64,000 nt of DNA from Pseudomonas sp. 7SR1. Lineage in GTDB: Bacteria > Pseudomonadota > Gammaproteobacteria > Pseudomonadales > Pseudomonadaceae. Below are positions 56,291-64,000 of this stretch, piece after piece (the first letter of the stretch is position 1; each line of letters begins with the position of its first letter). The stretch is taken from the NCBI RefSeq assembly GCF_900156465.1, contig NZ_LT707064.1, positions 966,001 through 1,030,000 of the forward strand, written 5' to 3'. The notes below the pieces were generated by a model. It made no database searches and was not told where the DNA came from. It saw only the letters and a program-made list of their open reading frames with translations. The position numbers were made by a program, and so were the translations under genes.

Positions 56291-59200
56291 ATGGCTACCA
56301 CCACCCTTGGGGTCAAACTCGACGACCCGACCCGCGAACGCCTCAAGGCGGCCGCAACCTCGATTGATCGCACGCCGCACTGGCTGATCAAGCAGGCAAT
56401 TTTCAATTACCTGGAAAAACTCGAGGGTGGTGCAACCCTGACCGAGCTGAACGGTTCGACCCGTATCGACAGTGACGAAGCCGGTGATGTCCAGGTCGAC
56501 CACGCGCACCAGTGCTTCCTGGAATTCGCCGAAAGCATCCTGCCGCAATCGGTGCTGCGCGCTTCCATTACCGCCGCTTACCGTCGCCCCGAGCCGGAAG
56601 TGGTCCCAATGCTGATCGAGCAGGCTCGCCTGCCAGCGGAAATGGCCGAAGCCACCAACAAGCTTGCCGCGTCAATCGCCGAAAAACTGCGTAACCAGAA
56701 GAGTGCTGGTGGTCGTGCCGGTATCGTTCAGGGCCTGTTGCAGGAATTCTCCCTGTCGTCCCAGGAAGGCGTGGCGCTGATGTGCCTGGCCGAGGCGCTG
56801 CTGCGCATCCCGGACAAGGGCACTCGCGATGCACTGATCCGCGACAAGATCAGCACCGGCAACTGGCAGCCCCACCTGGGCAACAGTCCATCGCTGTTCG
56901 TCAACGCCGCCACCTGGGGCCTGCTGCTGACCGGCAAGCTGGTCGCCACCCACAACGAAGCGGGCCTGACCTCCTCCTTGAGCCGCATCATCGGCAAGAG
57001 CGGCGAGCCGATGATCCGCAAGGGCGTCGACATGGCGATGCGCTTGATGGGCGAACAGTTCGTCACTGGCGAAACCATCGCCGAAGCCCTGGCCAATGCG
57101 AGCAAATTCGAATCCAAGGGCTTCCGTTATTCCTACGACATGCTGGGCGAAGCCGCGCTCACCGAGCATGACGCCCAGAAGTACCTGGCCTCGTACGAAC
57201 AAGCCATCCATTCGATCGGCAAAGCCTCCCACGGTCGTGGGATCTACGAGGGCCCGGGCATTTCCATCAAGCTCTCGGCCCTGCACCCGCGTTACAGCCG
57301 TGCCCAGTACGAACGGGTGATGGACGAGCTGTACCCGCGCCTGCTGTCGCTGACCCTGCTGGCCAAGCAATACGACATCGGCCTGAACATCGACGCCGAA
57401 GAAGCCGATCGCCTCGAACTGTCCCTGGATCTGCTGGAGCGCCTGTGCTTCGAGCCGCAGCTCACTGGCTGGAACGGCATCGGTTTCGTGATCCAGGCTT
57501 ATCAGAAGCGCTGCCCGTACGTGATCGACTATGTGATCGACCTGGCCCGTCGCAGCCGTCATCGCCTGATGATCCGCCTGGTGAAAGGCGCTTACTGGGA
57601 CAGCGAGATCAAGCGCGCCCAGGTCGAAGGTCTGGAAGGCTATCCGGTCTATACCCGCAAGGTGTACACCGACGTGTCCTACATTGCCTGCGCCCGCAAG
57701 CTGCTGTCGGTGCCGGAAGCCATCTACCCGCAGTTCGCGACGCACAATGCCCATACGCTGTCGGCCATTTATCACATCGCCGGTCAGAACTACTACCCGG
57801 GCCAGTATGAATTCCAGTGCCTGCACGGCATGGGTGAACCGCTGTACGAACAGGTCGTAGGCAAGGTTTCCGAAGGCAAGCTGAACCGTCCGTGCCGCGT
57901 GTACGCTCCGGTCGGGACCCACGAAACGCTGCTGGCCTATCTGGTTCGCCGCCTGCTGGAGAACGGTGCCAACACGTCGTTCGTCAACCGCATCGCCGAC
58001 CAGTCCATTTCGATTCAGGAACTGGTGGCCGACCCGGTGGCCAGCATCGAGCAGATGGCGACCCTGGAAGGCGGTTTCGGCCTGCCGCATCCACGCATCC
58101 CATTGCCACGCGACCTGTACGGCAGCGAGCGCGCCAACTCCAGCGGCATCGACATGGCAAACGAGCATCGCCTGGCCTCGTTGTCCTGCGCCCTGCTGGC
58201 GACCGCCCATAACGATTGGAAAGCCGCGCCGATGCTCGGCTGCGCCGCCAGCGAAGAAACGCCGGCCCCCGTCTTGAACCCGGCAGACCACCGCGACGTG
58301 GTCGGCCACGTCCAGGAAGCCACGGTGGCGGATGTCGACAATGCCATCCAGTGCGCCCTCAACGCCGCACCGATCTGGCAGGCCACGCCACCGGCCGAGC
58401 GGGCCGCGATCCTGGAGCGTGCCGCCGACCTGATGGAAGGCGAGATCCAGCCCCTGATGGGCCTGCTGGCCCGCGAAGCCGGCAAGACCTTCGCCAACGC
58501 CATTGCCGAAGTCCGTGAAGCCGTGGATTTCCTGCGCTACTACGCGGTGCAGGCTCGCAACGACTTCACCAACGATGCCCATCGCCCGCTGGGCCCGGTG
58601 GTCTGCATCAGCCCGTGGAACTTCCCCCTGGCGATTTTCAGCGGCCAGGTTGCCGCCGCCCTGGCCGCCGGCAACCCGGTACTGGCCAAGCCCGCCGAGC
58701 AGACGCCGCTGGTGGCCGCCCAGGCCGTGCGCCTGATGCTCGAAGCCGGCATTCCGGAAGGCGTCCTGCAACTGCTGCCGGGCCGCGGCGAAACCGTCGG
58801 CGCTCGCCTGGTGGGTGACGATCGTGTCAAGGGTGTGATGTTCACCGGTTCCACCGAAGTCGCACGCCTGCTGCAGCGCAACATCGCCGGTCGCCTGGAC
58901 AACCAGGGCCGTCCGATCCCGCTGATCGCCGAGACCGGCGGACAGAACGCCATGATCGTCGACTCCTCGGCCCTGACCGAGCAGGTGGTCATCGACGTGG
59001 TGTCCTCGGCCTTCGATAGCGCCGGCCAGCGTTGCTCGGCGCTGCGGGTCCTGTGCCTGCAGGAAGATTCCGCCGACCGTGTCATCGAAATGCTCAAGGG
59101 TGCCATGGCCGAATCGCGCCTCGGCAACCCCGAGCGCCTGTCCGTGGACATCGGCCCGGTGATCGACGCCGAAGCCAAGGCGGGCATCGAGAAGCACATC

Positions 59201-60244
59201 CAGGCCATGCGCGACAAAGGTCGCAGCGTGTACCAGATGGCAATCGCCGACAGCGAGGAATGCAAGCGCGGTACCTTCGTCATGCCAACCCTCATTGAGC
59301 TGGAAAGCTTCGACGAGCTGCAACGGGAGATCTTCGGTCCGGTGCTGCACGTGGTGCGCTACAAGCGCAAGGAGCTGGATCAGTTGATCGACCAGATCAA
59401 CGCATCCGGCTATGGCCTGACCCTGGGCGTGCACACCCGTATCGACGAAACCATCGCCAAGGTGATCGACAACGTCCATGCCGGCAACGTCTATGTGAAC
59501 CGCAATATCGTGGGTGCCGTGGTCGGCGTGCAGCCGTTCGGCGGCGAAGGCCTGTCGGGCACCGGGCCCAAGGCCGGTGGCCCGCTGTACCTGTACCGCC
59601 TGCTGTCGACACGTCCTGCCGATGCGATCCAGCAGTCCTTCGTTCGTGGCGATGCCGCCAGTGCGCCGGACCTGCGCCTGCGCGATGCCCTGAGCAAACC
59701 GCTGAACGCCCTGAAAGCCTGGGCCGACAGCCAGAAGCTCGCCGAACTGAGTGCGTTGTGCGTGCAGTTCGCAGCCCAGTCGCAAAGCGGTATCACCCGT
59801 CAACTGACCGGCCCGACCGGCGAGCGCAACAGCTACGCCATCCTGCCGCGCGAACACGTACTGTGCCTGGCCGAGGTGGAAGGAGACCTGTTGACGCAAC
59901 TGGCGGCGGTACTGGCCGTGGGTGGCTCGGCCGTATGGCCGGAAACCGACACCGCCAAGGCGCTGTTCGCACGTTTGCCGAAGGACATCCAGGCACGTAT
60001 CCAGCGCGTTGCCGACTGGACCAAGGATGATGTGGTGTTCGACGCTGTCCTGCATCATGGCGACTCGGACCAGCTGCGCAGCGTCTGCCAGCAGGTAGCC
60101 AAGCGCCCCGGTGCCATCGTCGGCGTCAATGGCCTGTCCCAGGGCGAAACCGGCATCGCGCTGGAACGCCTGGTGATCGAGCGGGCCCTGAGCGTCAACA
60201 CCGCCGCGGCGGGGGGTAACGCCAGCCTGATGACTATCGGTTAA
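56291..60244 (+). CDS. putA: Trifunctional proline utilisation protein PutA
   Basis: PutA oxidises proline to P5C and then glutamate, and acts as the put repressor. The 1317-aa protein has an N-terminal ribbon-helix-helix DNA-binding domain (residues 1-47, TTTLGVKLDDPTRERLKAAA), a FAD-dependent proline dehydrogenase barrel (about 230-560), and a P5C dehydrogenase domain with catalytic Cys915 in AGQRCSALRV. A C-terminal domain follows. Length and domains are those of type C trifunctional PutAs. It diverges from putP. Confidence 0.97.
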   Translation: MATTTLGVKLDDPTRERLKAAATSIDRTPHWLIKQAIFNYLEKLEGGATLTELNGSTRIDSDEAGDVQVDHAHQCFLEFAESILPQSVLRASITAAYRRPEPEVVPMLIEQARLPAEMAEATNKLAASIAEKLRNQKSAGGRAGIVQGLLQEFSLSSQEGVALMCLAEALLRIPDKGTRDALIRDKISTGNWQPHLGNSPSLFVNAATWGLLLTGKLVATHNEAGLTSSLSRIIGKSGEPMIRKGVDMAMRLMGEQFVTGETIAEALANASKFESKGFRYSYDMLGEAALTEHDAQKYLASYEQAIHSIGKASHGRGIYEGPGISIKLSALHPRYSRAQYERVMDELYPRLLSLTLLAKQYDIGLNIDAEEADRLELSLDLLERLCFEPQLTGWNGIGFVIQAYQKRCPYVIDYVIDLARRSRHRLMIRLVKGAYWDSEIKRAQVEGLEGYPVYTRKVYTDVSYIACARKLLSVPEAIYPQFATHNAHTLSAIYHIAGQNYYPGQYEFQCLHGMGEPLYEQVVGKVSEGKLNRPCRVYAPVGTHETLLAYLVRRLLENGANTSFVNRIADQSISIQELVADPVASIEQMATLEGGFGLPHPRIPLPRDLYGSERANSSGIDMANEHRLASLSCALLATAHNDWKAAPMLGCAASEETPAPVLNPADHRDVVGHVQEATVADVDNAIQCALNAAPIWQATPPAERAAILERAADLMEGEIQPLMGLLAREAGKTFANAIAEVREAVDFLRYYAVQARNDFTNDAHRPLGPVVCISPWNFPLAIFSGQVAAALAAGNPVLAKPAEQTPLVAAQAVRLMLEAGIPEGVLQLLPGRGETVGARLVGDDRVKGVMFTGSTEVARLLQRNIAGRLDNQGRPIPLIAETGGQNAMIVDSSALTEQVVIDVVSSAFDSAGQRCSALRVLCLQEDSADRVIEMLKGAMAESRLGNPERLSVDIGPVIDAEAKAGIEKHIQAMRDKGRSVYQMAIADSEECKRGTFVMPTLIELESFDELQREIFGPVLHVVRYKRKELDQLIDQINASGYGLTLGVHTRIDETIAKVIDNVHAGNVYVNRNIVGAVVGVQPFGGEGLSGTGPKAGGPLYLYRLLSTRPADAIQQSFVRGDAASAPDLRLRDALSKPLNALKAWADSQKLAELSALCVQFAAQSQSGITRQLTGPTGERNSYAILPREHVLCLAEVEGDLLTQLAAVLAVGGSAVWPETDTAKALFARLPKDIQARIQRVADWTKDDVVFDAVLHHGDSDQLRSVCQQVAKRPGAIVGVNGLSQGETGIALERLVIERALSVNTAAAGGNASLMTIG

Positions 60245-60256
60245 GCGCGACATTCG

Positions 60257-60281
60257 CTGAGCATCGACAATAGATGCTCAG
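60257..60281 (+). terminator. Hairpin after putA
   Basis: CTGAGCAT and ATGCTCAG are perfect 8-bp arms around a 9-base loop, 12 bases after the putA stop. There is no T-run, so it may be a weak terminator; a REPIN follows it. Confidence 0.5.
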
Positions 60282-60293
60282 TTCACCGCCCCA

Positions 60294-60381
60294 GTGGGAG
60301 CGAGCTTGCTCGCGATAGCGACCTGACAGCCAGCATCTTTGTTGTGTGTGAAATCGCTATCGCGAGCAAGCTCGCTCCCAC
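60294..60381. repeat. REPIN: perfect inverted REP pair after putA
   Basis: Two exact 28-bp inverted arms lie at 60294-60321 and 60354-60381 around a 32-base spacer. The arm core is GGGAGCGAGCTTGCTCGC. This is the clearest REPIN in the window. Confidence 0.92.
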
Positions 60382-60500
60382 ATTTTTTACGCGTCAGATC
60401 ACCCCCTGCGTTCTGCCACTCCATCACCCAAATCAATCTTGCTGTTCACCCTCCTGCCTCACACCTAGACTCGGCCCATCCCAAAACAAGGTAGGCCGCC

Positions 60501-62303
60501 ATGTCCGAGACGTTGCTCAGTTCCCGCAATCTGGCTTTCGAGCTGTACGAAGTCCTTGATGCCGAGGGGCTGACCCAGCGCGAACGGTTTGCCGAACACA
60601 ACCGCGAAACCTTCGACGCAGCCATCGGCACAGCCCGCAGCATTGCCGAGAAATATTTCGCGCCGCACAACCGCAAGAATGACGAGAACGAACCGCGCTA
60701 TGAGAACGGCCAGGCAATCCTGATTCCCGAGGTGAAACCGGCGGTGGACGCTTTCCTCGAAGCCGGTTTCCTCAATGCCGCGCGCAGTTTCGAGGCTGGC
60801 GGCATGCAGTTGCCGACGCTGCTGTCCCAAGCCTGCTTCGCCCACTTCCAGTCGGCCAACGCCGCATCGACGTCCTATCCGTTCCTGACCATGGGCGCGG
60901 CGAACCTGATCGAAAGCTTCGGCGACGAAGCCCAGAAGCGACGCTTCCTGCAGCCGATGATCGATGGTCGCTTCTTCGGCACCATGGCCCTCACCGAACC
61001 TCACGCCGGCTCTTCGCTGTCGGATATCCGTACCCGTGCGGAACCGGCACCCGACGGCACCTACCGGCTCAAGGGCAACAAGATCTTCATTTCCGGCGGC
61101 GATCACCCGCTGGCGGAAAACATCGTGCACATGGTCCTGGCGAAGCTGCCGGACGCGCCACCCGGGGTCAAGGGGATCTCGTTGTTCATCGTGCCCAAGT
61201 TCCTGGTCAACGACGACGGCAGCCTTGGCAAGCGCAACGATGTGCTGCTGGCCGGGCTGTTCCACAAGATGGGTTGGCGCGGCACCACTTCCACGGCACT
61301 GAACTTTGGCGACAACGGCGAATGCATCGCTTACCTGGTGGGCAAACCGCACCACGGCCTGAGCTATATGTTCCAGATGATGAATGAGGCCCGGATCGGC
61401 GTCGGCATGGGCGCGGTGATGCTGGGTTACGCCGGCTACCTGTATTCCCTGGAATATGCCCGCGAACGTCCGCAAGGCCGGGTGCCCGACAGCAAGGACC
61501 CGACCACCGCTCCCGTGGCGATCATCCAGCACGCCGACGTGCGTCGCATGCTGCTGACGCAAAAGGCCTACGTCGAAGGTTCGTTCGACCTGGGCCTGTA
61601 CGCGGCCCGGCTGTTCGATGACACCACCACACTCGACAGCGAAGCCGAACGCCGACGAGCCCATGAATTGCTGGACTTGCTGACCCCGATCGTCAAATCC
61701 TGGCCATCGGAGTTCTGCCTGAAGGCCAATGAACTGGCGATCCAGATTCTGGGGGGACACGGCTACACCCGGGAGTATCCGGTGGAGCAGTATTATCGCG
61801 ACAACCGCCTGAACCCGATCCACGAGGGCACCCATGGCATCCAGTCCCTGGACCTGCTGGGCCGCAAGCTGGCACAGAACGGCGGCGCCGGACTCAAGCA
61901 GTTGATCCGCCTGGTGGCCGATACCACCGAGCGCGCCCAGGCGTATGAGTCATTGAATGCGCTTCGTCAACCGCTGGAAGCTCTGGTAGCACGCCTGCAG
62001 ACAGTCACACTGGGGCTGCTTACGGACATGGCCCAGGGCAAGGTCAACAGCAGCCTCGCCAACTCGGCTCTTTACCTCAAGGTATTCGGTCACATGGTGA
62101 TCGGCTGGCGCTGGCTGGAACAGGCCATTCGCGCCGAGCAAGGCCTGCTCGCAGGCAACCCGGCGGACGTGGCTTTCTACAAAGGCAAGCTACAAGCGGC
62201 GCGCTACTTCCTTACCTGGGAAGTACCAGGATGCCAGCACGAGCTGACACTGCTCGAGGCGCGGGACGATACGTGCCTGACGATGCGGGATGAGTGGTTC
62301 TGA
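60501..62303 (+). CDS. Acyl-CoA dehydrogenase, long C-terminal-domain subfamily
   Basis: A 600-aa flavoprotein of the acyl-CoA dehydrogenase superfamily (PA5020-like; the DmdC-type subfamily is about 600 aa). FAD/substrate motifs include GTMALTEPHAGSSLSDIRT and KGNKIFISGGDH, and the C-terminal signature GGHGYTREYPVEQYYRDNRLNPIHEGTHG carries the likely catalytic base in IHEGTHG. A C-terminal Acyl-CoA_dh_C extension follows. The acyl chain acted on is unknown; no partner beta-oxidation genes are adjacent. Confidence 0.9.
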   Translation: MSETLLSSRNLAFELYEVLDAEGLTQRERFAEHNRETFDAAIGTARSIAEKYFAPHNRKNDENEPRYENGQAILIPEVKPAVDAFLEAGFLNAARSFEAGGMQLPTLLSQACFAHFQSANAASTSYPFLTMGAANLIESFGDEAQKRRFLQPMIDGRFFGTMALTEPHAGSSLSDIRTRAEPAPDGTYRLKGNKIFISGGDHPLAENIVHMVLAKLPDAPPGVKGISLFIVPKFLVNDDGSLGKRNDVLLAGLFHKMGWRGTTSTALNFGDNGECIAYLVGKPHHGLSYMFQMMNEARIGVGMGAVMLGYAGYLYSLEYARERPQGRVPDSKDPTTAPVAIIQHADVRRMLLTQKAYVEGSFDLGLYAARLFDDTTTLDSEAERRRAHELLDLLTPIVKSWPSEFCLKANELAIQILGGHGYTREYPVEQYYRDNRLNPIHEGTHGIQSLDLLGRKLAQNGGAGLKQLIRLVADTTERAQAYESLNALRQPLEALVARLQTVTLGLLTDMAQGKVNSSLANSALYLKVFGHMVIGWRWLEQAIRAEQGLLAGNPADVAFYKGKLQAARYFLTWEVPGCQHELTLLEARDDTCLTMRDEWF

Positions 62304-62423
62304 GAAGAGTTCTGCAGCGCGCTCGGAGACCGATCGCCCAGCAGGCTCATTCCTGCATTTGATCCTCGGTGAACACAGTTCCACCGTGGAGCGAGCCTGC
62401 TGCTTCTCAAGCCAGTCGCAGGT
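62304..62423. other. Gap downstream of zapA with a REP remnant, no 6S RNA
   Basis: The 120 bases contain a REP fragment (TGGAGCGAGCCTGCTGC, 62387-62403) and nothing resembling 6S RNA, which usually follows zapA in pseudomonads. No gene is supported. Confidence 0.5.
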
Positions 62424-62726
62424 TCAGGCCTGCTGAATCGTCTTGGCGATCACATCGACCGTGGCGCTGACCTGCTCCTGGTAACGGTCGAGCTCGGCGC
62501 GATGCTGCTTCTGCATTTCGATCTGCTGCGAACACAGGTTCATGGCCGCCAGCACCAGCAGGCGATCACCGATCAGCGTCGGGTATTTTCGCTTCGTGTC
62601 GGCCAGGGCGGCCTTGAGCATCGCCGCGGCGTCCAGCAGCGCCTGTTCCTGTCCGGTCGGGGCCTTGATTGAATAGTCTTCTCCCAGGATCGAGATGACT
62701 GTCACCCCATCGGCACCCTGCCTCAT
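62424..62726 (-). CDS. ZapA-like cell division protein
   Basis: A 100-aa protein of the ZapA family, with the N-terminal VTVISILGEDYSIKAPTGQE sheet region, DRLLVLAAMNLCSQ helix and a C-terminal coiled coil (KQHRAELDRYQEQVSATVDV). ZapA binds FtsZ and bundles protofilaments at the division site. Pseudomonads usually have another zapA beside ssrS; this copy is elsewhere and may be a paralogue, hence the blank symbol. It overlaps the coiled-coil gene upstream by 4 bp. Confidence 0.85.
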   Translation of the reverse strand: MRQGADGVTVISILGEDYSIKAPTGQEQALLDAAAMLKAALADTKRKYPTLIGDRLLVLAAMNLCSQQIEMQKQHRAELDRYQEQVSATVDVIAKTIQQA

Positions 62727-62953
62727 GCGCCGACGGGACCTGCGCTGGCGCGCTCGATGAGCGCCTGGATGCGGGCCGCAGTGGCCCCGTGCAGTTCTTC
62801 CTGTTCCATCAGGCTCAATTGCAGGCTCTCGTTTTCATCCTTGGCCCTGGCAAGTTCCGCACTCAGGGTTTCGTTCAGGCCGGCGAGGTGGCGGTTCTGT
62901 TGCACCAGGTCGTTGACCAGTTGCTCCAGTTGGCTGAGGGATGTTTCCAACAT
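62723..62953 (-). CDS. ZapB-like coiled-coil protein (TIGR02449 type)
   Basis: A 76-aa protein that is almost entirely coiled coil (LEQLVNDLVQQNRHLAGLNE and onward), matching the TIGR02449 family encoded next to zapA in pseudomonads. It is thought to work with ZapA at the divisome, but its role is not established. It overlaps zapA by 4 bp and diverges from the chemoreceptor gene. Confidence 0.83.
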   Translation of the reverse strand: MLETSLSQLEQLVNDLVQQNRHLAGLNETLSAELARAKDENESLQLSLMEQEELHGATAARIQALIERASAGPVGA

Positions 62954-63129
62954 ATTGATTTCCAGGCTTTTCCAGGGGGCGCGTACGATAAAGAAAAGTC
63001 ACCGCCGACGCCACGATTTACGGGCGGCGGTACTTCGCTCGCGAGTGGTAAAGACTGTGAATGGGCAGTCCGGTTCCTACCCTTCGTCGCCTGGCCAGGG
63101 TAGTGCTGCGACAAAAGGGCCCATCCCAC

Positions 63130-63156
63130 TCAAGACTTCAGTCGCATGTCCGATAA
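63130..63156 (+). promoter_or_regulatory. Sigma-28 (FliA)-like promoter of the chemoreceptor gene
   Basis: TCAAGACT (63130-63137) and TCCGATAA (63149-63156) are separated by exactly 11 bases. The -10 element matches seven of eight positions of the FliA consensus GCCGATAA, and the -35 element matches five of eight of TAAAGTTT. Chemoreceptor genes are often FliA-dependent. The ATG at 63146 lies within this element. Confidence 0.65.
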
Positions 63157-63208
63157 GGCAATTAACACCAGCCACAGCCCGCACGGGCGCGCCTTCTCGG
63201 TACATTCC

Positions 63209-64000
63209 ATGTCTCTACGTAATATGAACATCGCGCCGCGGGCGTTCCTAGGCTTTGCCCTGATCGGCGCCCTGATGCTGGCCCTCGGGGTATTCGCCCT
63301 GACCCAGATGAGCAAGATCCGCGCATCCAGCGAAAACATCGCCCAGAACAGCGTACCCAGCATCCAGGCCCTGAATGAATTCACCCAGCTCACCTTGCGC
63401 CTGCGGGTATTGTCCTATCGCCTGCTGACCAACCGCGAACCGGATATCCAGCAGAAAACCTTCGAGCTGTTCGAGCAACGCAACCAGCAGATTCGCGATG
63501 CCCAGAGTGCTTACGAAAAACTCATCAGCGCTACCGAAGAACGAGCGGCCTATGACCAGTACGTGCAACTGCTGGGGCAATACCGCCAACTCGAAGAGCG
63601 GATGAAAACCCTGTCGCGCAACAATCAGGTCGATGAGTTGCGGGCACTGCTCAACACTGAACTGCAGAACAACTCCGAAGCCATCAACGCAGTACTCGGC
63701 CGCCTGCTGGAAATCAACAACCAGCAAGCCGATGATTTCAATCAGGGCGCGGCGCAACAGTACTCGACAGCGTTCAACTGGGTCGTCACCCTGCTGGTGG
63801 TTGCCACCGGCCTTACCCTGCTGTTCGCCTGGCTGCTGACCAACAGCATCACCCGGCCGATCGCCAACGCCCTGGACGCCGCCGAAGAAATCGCCAAGGG
63901 CAACCTGACCCGGCCGATCGTGGTCGATGGCAGCGACGAAGCCGGTCGCCTGCTGCGGGCGATGTCCACCATGCAGGAAAAACTGCGCGATACCCTGCAG
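63209..64000 (+). CDS. Methyl-accepting chemotaxis protein, 5' part
   Basis: The frame is open for 264 codons to the window edge. The product has an N-terminal membrane helix (FLGFALIGALMLALGVFAL), a periplasmic four-helix-bundle sensor region, a second helix (WVVTLLVVATGLTLLFAWLL) and a HAMP domain (TNSITRPIANALDAAEEIAK). The cytoplasmic methylation and CheW-binding parts lie beyond the window. An in-frame ATG at 63146 is rejected as the start because it overlaps the sigma-28-like promoter. The ligand is unknown. Confidence 0.88.
   Translation, partial: MSLRNMNIAPRAFLGFALIGALMLALGVFALTQMSKIRASSENIAQNSVPSIQALNEFTQLTLRLRVLSYRLLTNREPDIQQKTFELFEQRNQQIRDAQSAYEKLISATEERAAYDQYVQLLGQYRQLEERMKTLSRNNQVDELRALLNTELQNNSEAINAVLGRLLEINNQQADDFNQGAAQQYSTAFNWVVTLLVVATGLTLLFAWLLTNSITRPIANALDAAEEIAKGNLTRPIVVDGSDEAGRLLRAMSTMQEKLRDTLQ

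Noticed and set aside
56672..60253. 1193-codon minus-strand frame opposite putA
   Set aside because: It is an antisense shadow of putA and spans its catalytic domains.
62304..62423. 6S RNA (ssrS) expected downstream of zapA
   Set aside because: The gap is only 120 bases and shows no 6S-like long hairpin with a central bubble.
63146..63208. Upstream ATG of the chemoreceptor gene as the start
   Set aside because: It overlaps the sigma-28-like promoter and would add 21 residues before the membrane helix.

Overview
The window is chromosomal DNA from a fluorescent Pseudomonas, most likely the P. fluorescens group. Coding sequence is GC-rich, several gaps carry REP sequences with a GGGAGCGAGCTTGCTCGC core, and gene order largely follows what I recall of P. 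aeruginosa PAO1 from about PA4969 (cpdA) to PA5020 (acyl-CoA dehydrogenase). Locus-tag comparisons are from memory, not from a search. There are no rRNA or tRNA genes and no CRISPR array.

Layout. 1-786: gene-free DNA of stacked perfect hairpins and a hexamer repeat. 787-3721: nudF, a DUF1249 gene and cpdA, divergent from a DUF3298 lipoprotein. 3690-8560: cytX, an IS3-family insertion inside a REP, and thiC behind a TPP riboswitch. 8718-17611: a TolC-like protein, waaA, a LysR regulator divergent from emrE, an FAD oxidoreductase, an aldo/keto reductase, a degenerate Nudix-like protein and hldE. 17699-22181: a cysC-sulfotransferase pair, msbA and waaL. 22288-26770: a small LPS-kinase-like gene and four glycosyltransferase-like genes of lower GC. 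26818-39321: the LPS core cluster (dnpA, mig-14-like, wapH, wapO, wapQ, a kinase-like gene, wapP, waaP, waaG, waaC, waaF). 39528-47147: glnE, then aceE-aceF. 47466-54262: a PhoD-like phosphatase, a DipA-like phosphodiesterase, msrA, rlmJ and a DUF2165 membrane protein. 54343-60244: putP and putA, divergent. 60501-64000: an acyl-CoA dehydrogenase, a zapA/zapB-like pair and the 5' part of a chemoreceptor gene cut by the window edge.

The main theme is lipopolysaccharide. HldE makes the heptose donor, WaaA adds Kdo, WaaC and WaaF add heptoses, WaaP, WapP, WapQ and their relatives phosphorylate the core, WapO carbamoylates it, WaaG, WapH and the variable transferases extend it, MsbA flips it, and WaaL joins O-antigen to it. 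Six genes carry seven kinase-like domains. A stand-alone APS kinase overlapping a sulfotransferase gene between hldE and msbA suggests that a surface glycan is sulfated, and it is the most unusual content here.

Regulatory signals that can be read directly: a TPP riboswitch before thiC; a perfect dyad beside the LysR start; two TGTAGT-N3-ACTAC(A/T) palindromes before aceE (HexR-like); six GTTGCACC sites between putP and putA plus one inside putA; and a sigma-28-like promoter before the chemoreceptor gene that also argues for its downstream start codon.
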